Assembly (NCBI GenBank): GCA_002345675.1
Contig: DDWL01000061.1
Span: 39,956-103,955 of the forward strand
Source of the DNA: Bacteroidales bacterium UBA2287
GTDB lineage: Bacteria; Bacteroidota; Bacteroidia; Bacteroidales; Tenuifilaceae
Direction of reading: 5' to 3'
Length of the DNA: 64,000 nucleotides
A program made the translations under genes and the position numbers. Below the pieces are notes generated by a model. That model was not told where the DNA came from. It saw only the letters and a list, made by a program, of their open reading frames with translations, and searched no databases. This document shows, in pieces, positions 62,523 through 64,000 of the stretch. Numbering within the stretch: the first letter of the stretch is position 1; every line of letters starts with the position of its first letter.

Positions 62523-62636
62523 AACCGATCACCGATCACCGATATTTGAAGACTGCCGACTGAAGACTGCCAACTGAGAACTGCCGACTGAGAACTGCCG
62601 ACTGAGAACTGCCGACTGAGAACTGCCGACTGAAAA
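62523..62636. repeat. Heptamer repeat array G
   Basis: Sixteen units in perfect register from 62524: ACCGATC twice, ACCGATA, TTTGAAG, ACTGCCG, ACTGAAG, ACTGCCA, ACTGAGA, then ACTGCCG and ACTGAGA in alternation, ending ACTGAAA at the MFS stop codon. This is the longest and most regular array in the window; part of it is a 14-bp repeat made of two 7-bp units. Confidence 0.88.
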
Positions 62637-63809
62637 CTATTCCCCCCTCATTCTCTCCCTATAGTGCCTTTCCGAGAAAGAAACAAATAGAATTAAAGCC
62701 AGCACGTTAACCCCTGCACAAACTATAAATGCTCCGCTTAGGCCAATGTAGTCCGAAAGAAAGCCTGTTGTTATCATTCCTATGCCAATACCCAAATCGA
62801 AGCAAGTAAAAAGTGTCGAATTTGCTGCGCCACGGCGCTCGGGTTTAACCAAGTTGTTGGCCATACTCTGAAAAACGGGCATAATAATTCCAAAGCCAAA
62901 ACCCATTAAAATTGCCGAAGCGTGGTAGCCAACTGGATTATGCACCAGAGCAAGAATTGGAAACGAAAGAATTAGTATTGCTAGTCCCAAAATCGACACA
63001 CGTCGTGGTCCCTGCTTATCGAACGCTTTACCGCCAAATACTCGCGAAATACCAATGCCAATGGCAATTAATAGGAAAAATGGACCACTATTGGTAATGC
63101 CAATCTCTTGTCCGTAAAGGGCTATAAACGAAAGCACGCTTCCGTACGAAAACATTATTAAAAGCATATTAAGCGAAATGGGAATAGCCGAGGCTTCGAC
63201 CATGCCTTTTATACTAAGCTCTCTTTTTTGACTTCCACTTGTAAATGCTGGAAATTTCACCAAAAAAGTAAACAAAAATCCTAAAAGGCTTATTCCAATT
63301 GCCGAAATAAAAAGGGTTGAAAACCTATCGTTTCCGGCAATTGTTATGGCAATAAAAGGACCAATAGCCATTGCAAGAGTCATCGATAGGCCAAAAACGC
63401 CAATTCCCTCACCACGTCGCGAAGGAGGAATTATATCAACAGCAATGGTTGTGCTCGATGTGGTTAAAACTCCCCAGGTTAAACCGTGGGCAAACCTAAG
63501 GGCAACCATAAACAAAATTCCAGTTACAAGGGGGTATCCAGCAAACAGAAAAACGAATAGAAGAAATGCAGAAAGGTAAATGCCCTTCCGCCCGTATATA
63601 TCAACAGCCCAGCCAGTAAAGGGACGAATAAGTAACGCTGCTATTGTGTAAAATGCTAATACTAAACCAACTTCGCCTTTTGTTGCCCCAAATACTTTTG
63701 TTAAATAAACTGGAAGCACAGGCAACATAAAGTAAAATGCAATGGCCATTAACAGGTTTGCAAAGTACAATAGTATAAAACTTCGGGAGTATAGTTTTGG
63801 TTTGCCCAT
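62637..63809 (-). CDS. MFS transporter
   Basis: A 390-residue twelve-helix major-facilitator protein. It has the loop motif GWAVDIYGRKGIYLS (G-x-x-x-D-x-x-G-R-K/R) between helices 2 and 3 near residue 65, and a related GKAFDKQGPRRVSI in the second half. The family is the drug/sugar:proton group in general appearance; substrate unknown. The last 240 residues are nearly identical to the remnant at 50901-51627. Array G runs up to its stop codon. Its upstream gap to the window end has no gene. Confidence 0.92.
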   Translation of the reverse strand: MGKPKLYSRSFILLYFANLLMAIAFYFMLPVLPVYLTKVFGATKGEVGLVLAFYTIAALLIRPFTGWAVDIYGRKGIYLSAFLLFVFLFAGYPLVTGILFMVALRFAHGLTWGVLTTSSTTIAVDIIPPSRRGEGIGVFGLSMTLAMAIGPFIAITIAGNDRFSTLFISAIGISLLGFLFTFLVKFPAFTSGSQKRELSIKGMVEASAIPISLNMLLIMFSYGSVLSFIALYGQEIGITNSGPFFLLIAIGIGISRVFGGKAFDKQGPRRVSILGLAILILSFPILALVHNPVGYHASAILMGFGFGIIMPVFQSMANNLVKPERRGAANSTLFTCFDLGIGIGMITTGFLSDYIGLSGAFIVCAGVNVLALILFVSFSERHYRERMRGE

Positions 63810-63879
63810 TATACTGGCAAACCTAAGAATTTTAATGCTAATTGGTAATTTATTTTCGAGAAATGTTTAAAAGCACTCT

Positions 63880-64000
63880 TGCCCTTTTACTTTCAGGGCA
63901 ACCGCATTTAACAATTGCTTAAAGGCTATATCTGTAAACCAATTAGAATTTCCGTATTTGCTTTAATGTCCCGTTAGGGACAAAATATCGGTAGAACTCA
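63880..64000. repeat. Palindromic repeats at window end
   Basis: TGCCCT-N9-AGGGCA (63880-63900) and TGTCCC-GTTA-GGGACA (63967-63982) followed by AAAATATCGGTAGAA. The second kind is a scattered Bacteroidota intergenic repeat type; it is cut by the window edge. Confidence 0.5.

Noticed and set aside
62523..62636. CRISPR array
   Set aside because: Units are 7 bp, contiguous and without spacers; no cas genes are present.

Overview
The window is chromosomal DNA from a member of the Bacteroidota, most likely a free-living anaerobe of the Bacteroidales/Marinilabiliales type. Supporting signs are the AT-rich composition, near-absence of Shine-Dalgarno sequences, several promoters of the Bacteroidota form TTG-N18/20-TAnnTTTG, and lineage-typical genes (DUF2027-Smr protein, DUF3820, long-form QueA, PEGA-SUMF1 lipoprotein-like protein, CSEEAE-type surface lipoprotein). 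No rRNA, tRNA, CRISPR array or intact transposase gene was seen; the one RNA gene is rnpB, on the minus strand.

Layout. 0-9.4 kb: housekeeping (acidic-tailed hypothetical, OB/S1-repeat protein, pyrD, an XRE regulator with its own operator region, an AT-rich 1 kb gap, rnpB, DUF2027-Smr, queA, YgiQ radical SAM, DUF3267 zincin). 9.4-17.2 kb: two sensor kinases, Hsp20, the arfB/DUF3820 pair and a PEGA-SUMF1 protein. 17.2-19.7 kb: small ORFs, a broken rhuM, and mnmE. 20-31.4 kb: a co-oriented catabolic-looking cluster (thiolase, SDR reductase, sodium:solute symporter, acyl-CoA transferase, two divergent KASIII-like proteins, surface lipoprotein, outer-membrane barrel, alpha/beta-hydrolase lipoprotein, STAS-like protein). 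31.5-40.8 kb: helical-repeat protein, AGCS symporter, SAM hydroxide adenosyltransferase, mazG, orphan ABC permease, GNAT/FemAB-like protein, nucleotidyltransferase, WbqC. 41-50.8 kb: molybdopterin oxidoreductase, a TolA-like single-helix protein, metallophosphoesterase, hybrid kinase, DUF2007-USP-USP protein. 50.9-52.3 kb: two 5'-truncated genes fused head to head. 52.3-61.7 kb: a sensory island (MCP, CheW, receiver proteins, NarL-type regulator, two multi-PAS kinases). 62-64 kb: a second XRE regulator and an intact MFS transporter.

The 20-31 kb cluster reads as uptake and beta-oxidation-like breakdown of a short-chain hydroxy/keto acid or ester: barrel and lipoproteins outside, hydrolase to release acid, symporter for import, CoA-transferase for activation, SDR and thiolase for oxidation and cleavage. 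Two tandem KASIII-fold proteins with altered catalytic residues are the unexplained part.

The most unusual features not explained by genes are seven intergenic arrays of a degenerate 7-bp repeat (core ACYGNNN / NNNCRGT) that usually begin right after a stop codon, and the remnant at 50.9-52.3 kb. There the 3' two-thirds of an MFS gene and the 3' third of a molybdopterin oxidoreductase gene, both paralogous to intact genes elsewhere in the window, meet without any spacer.
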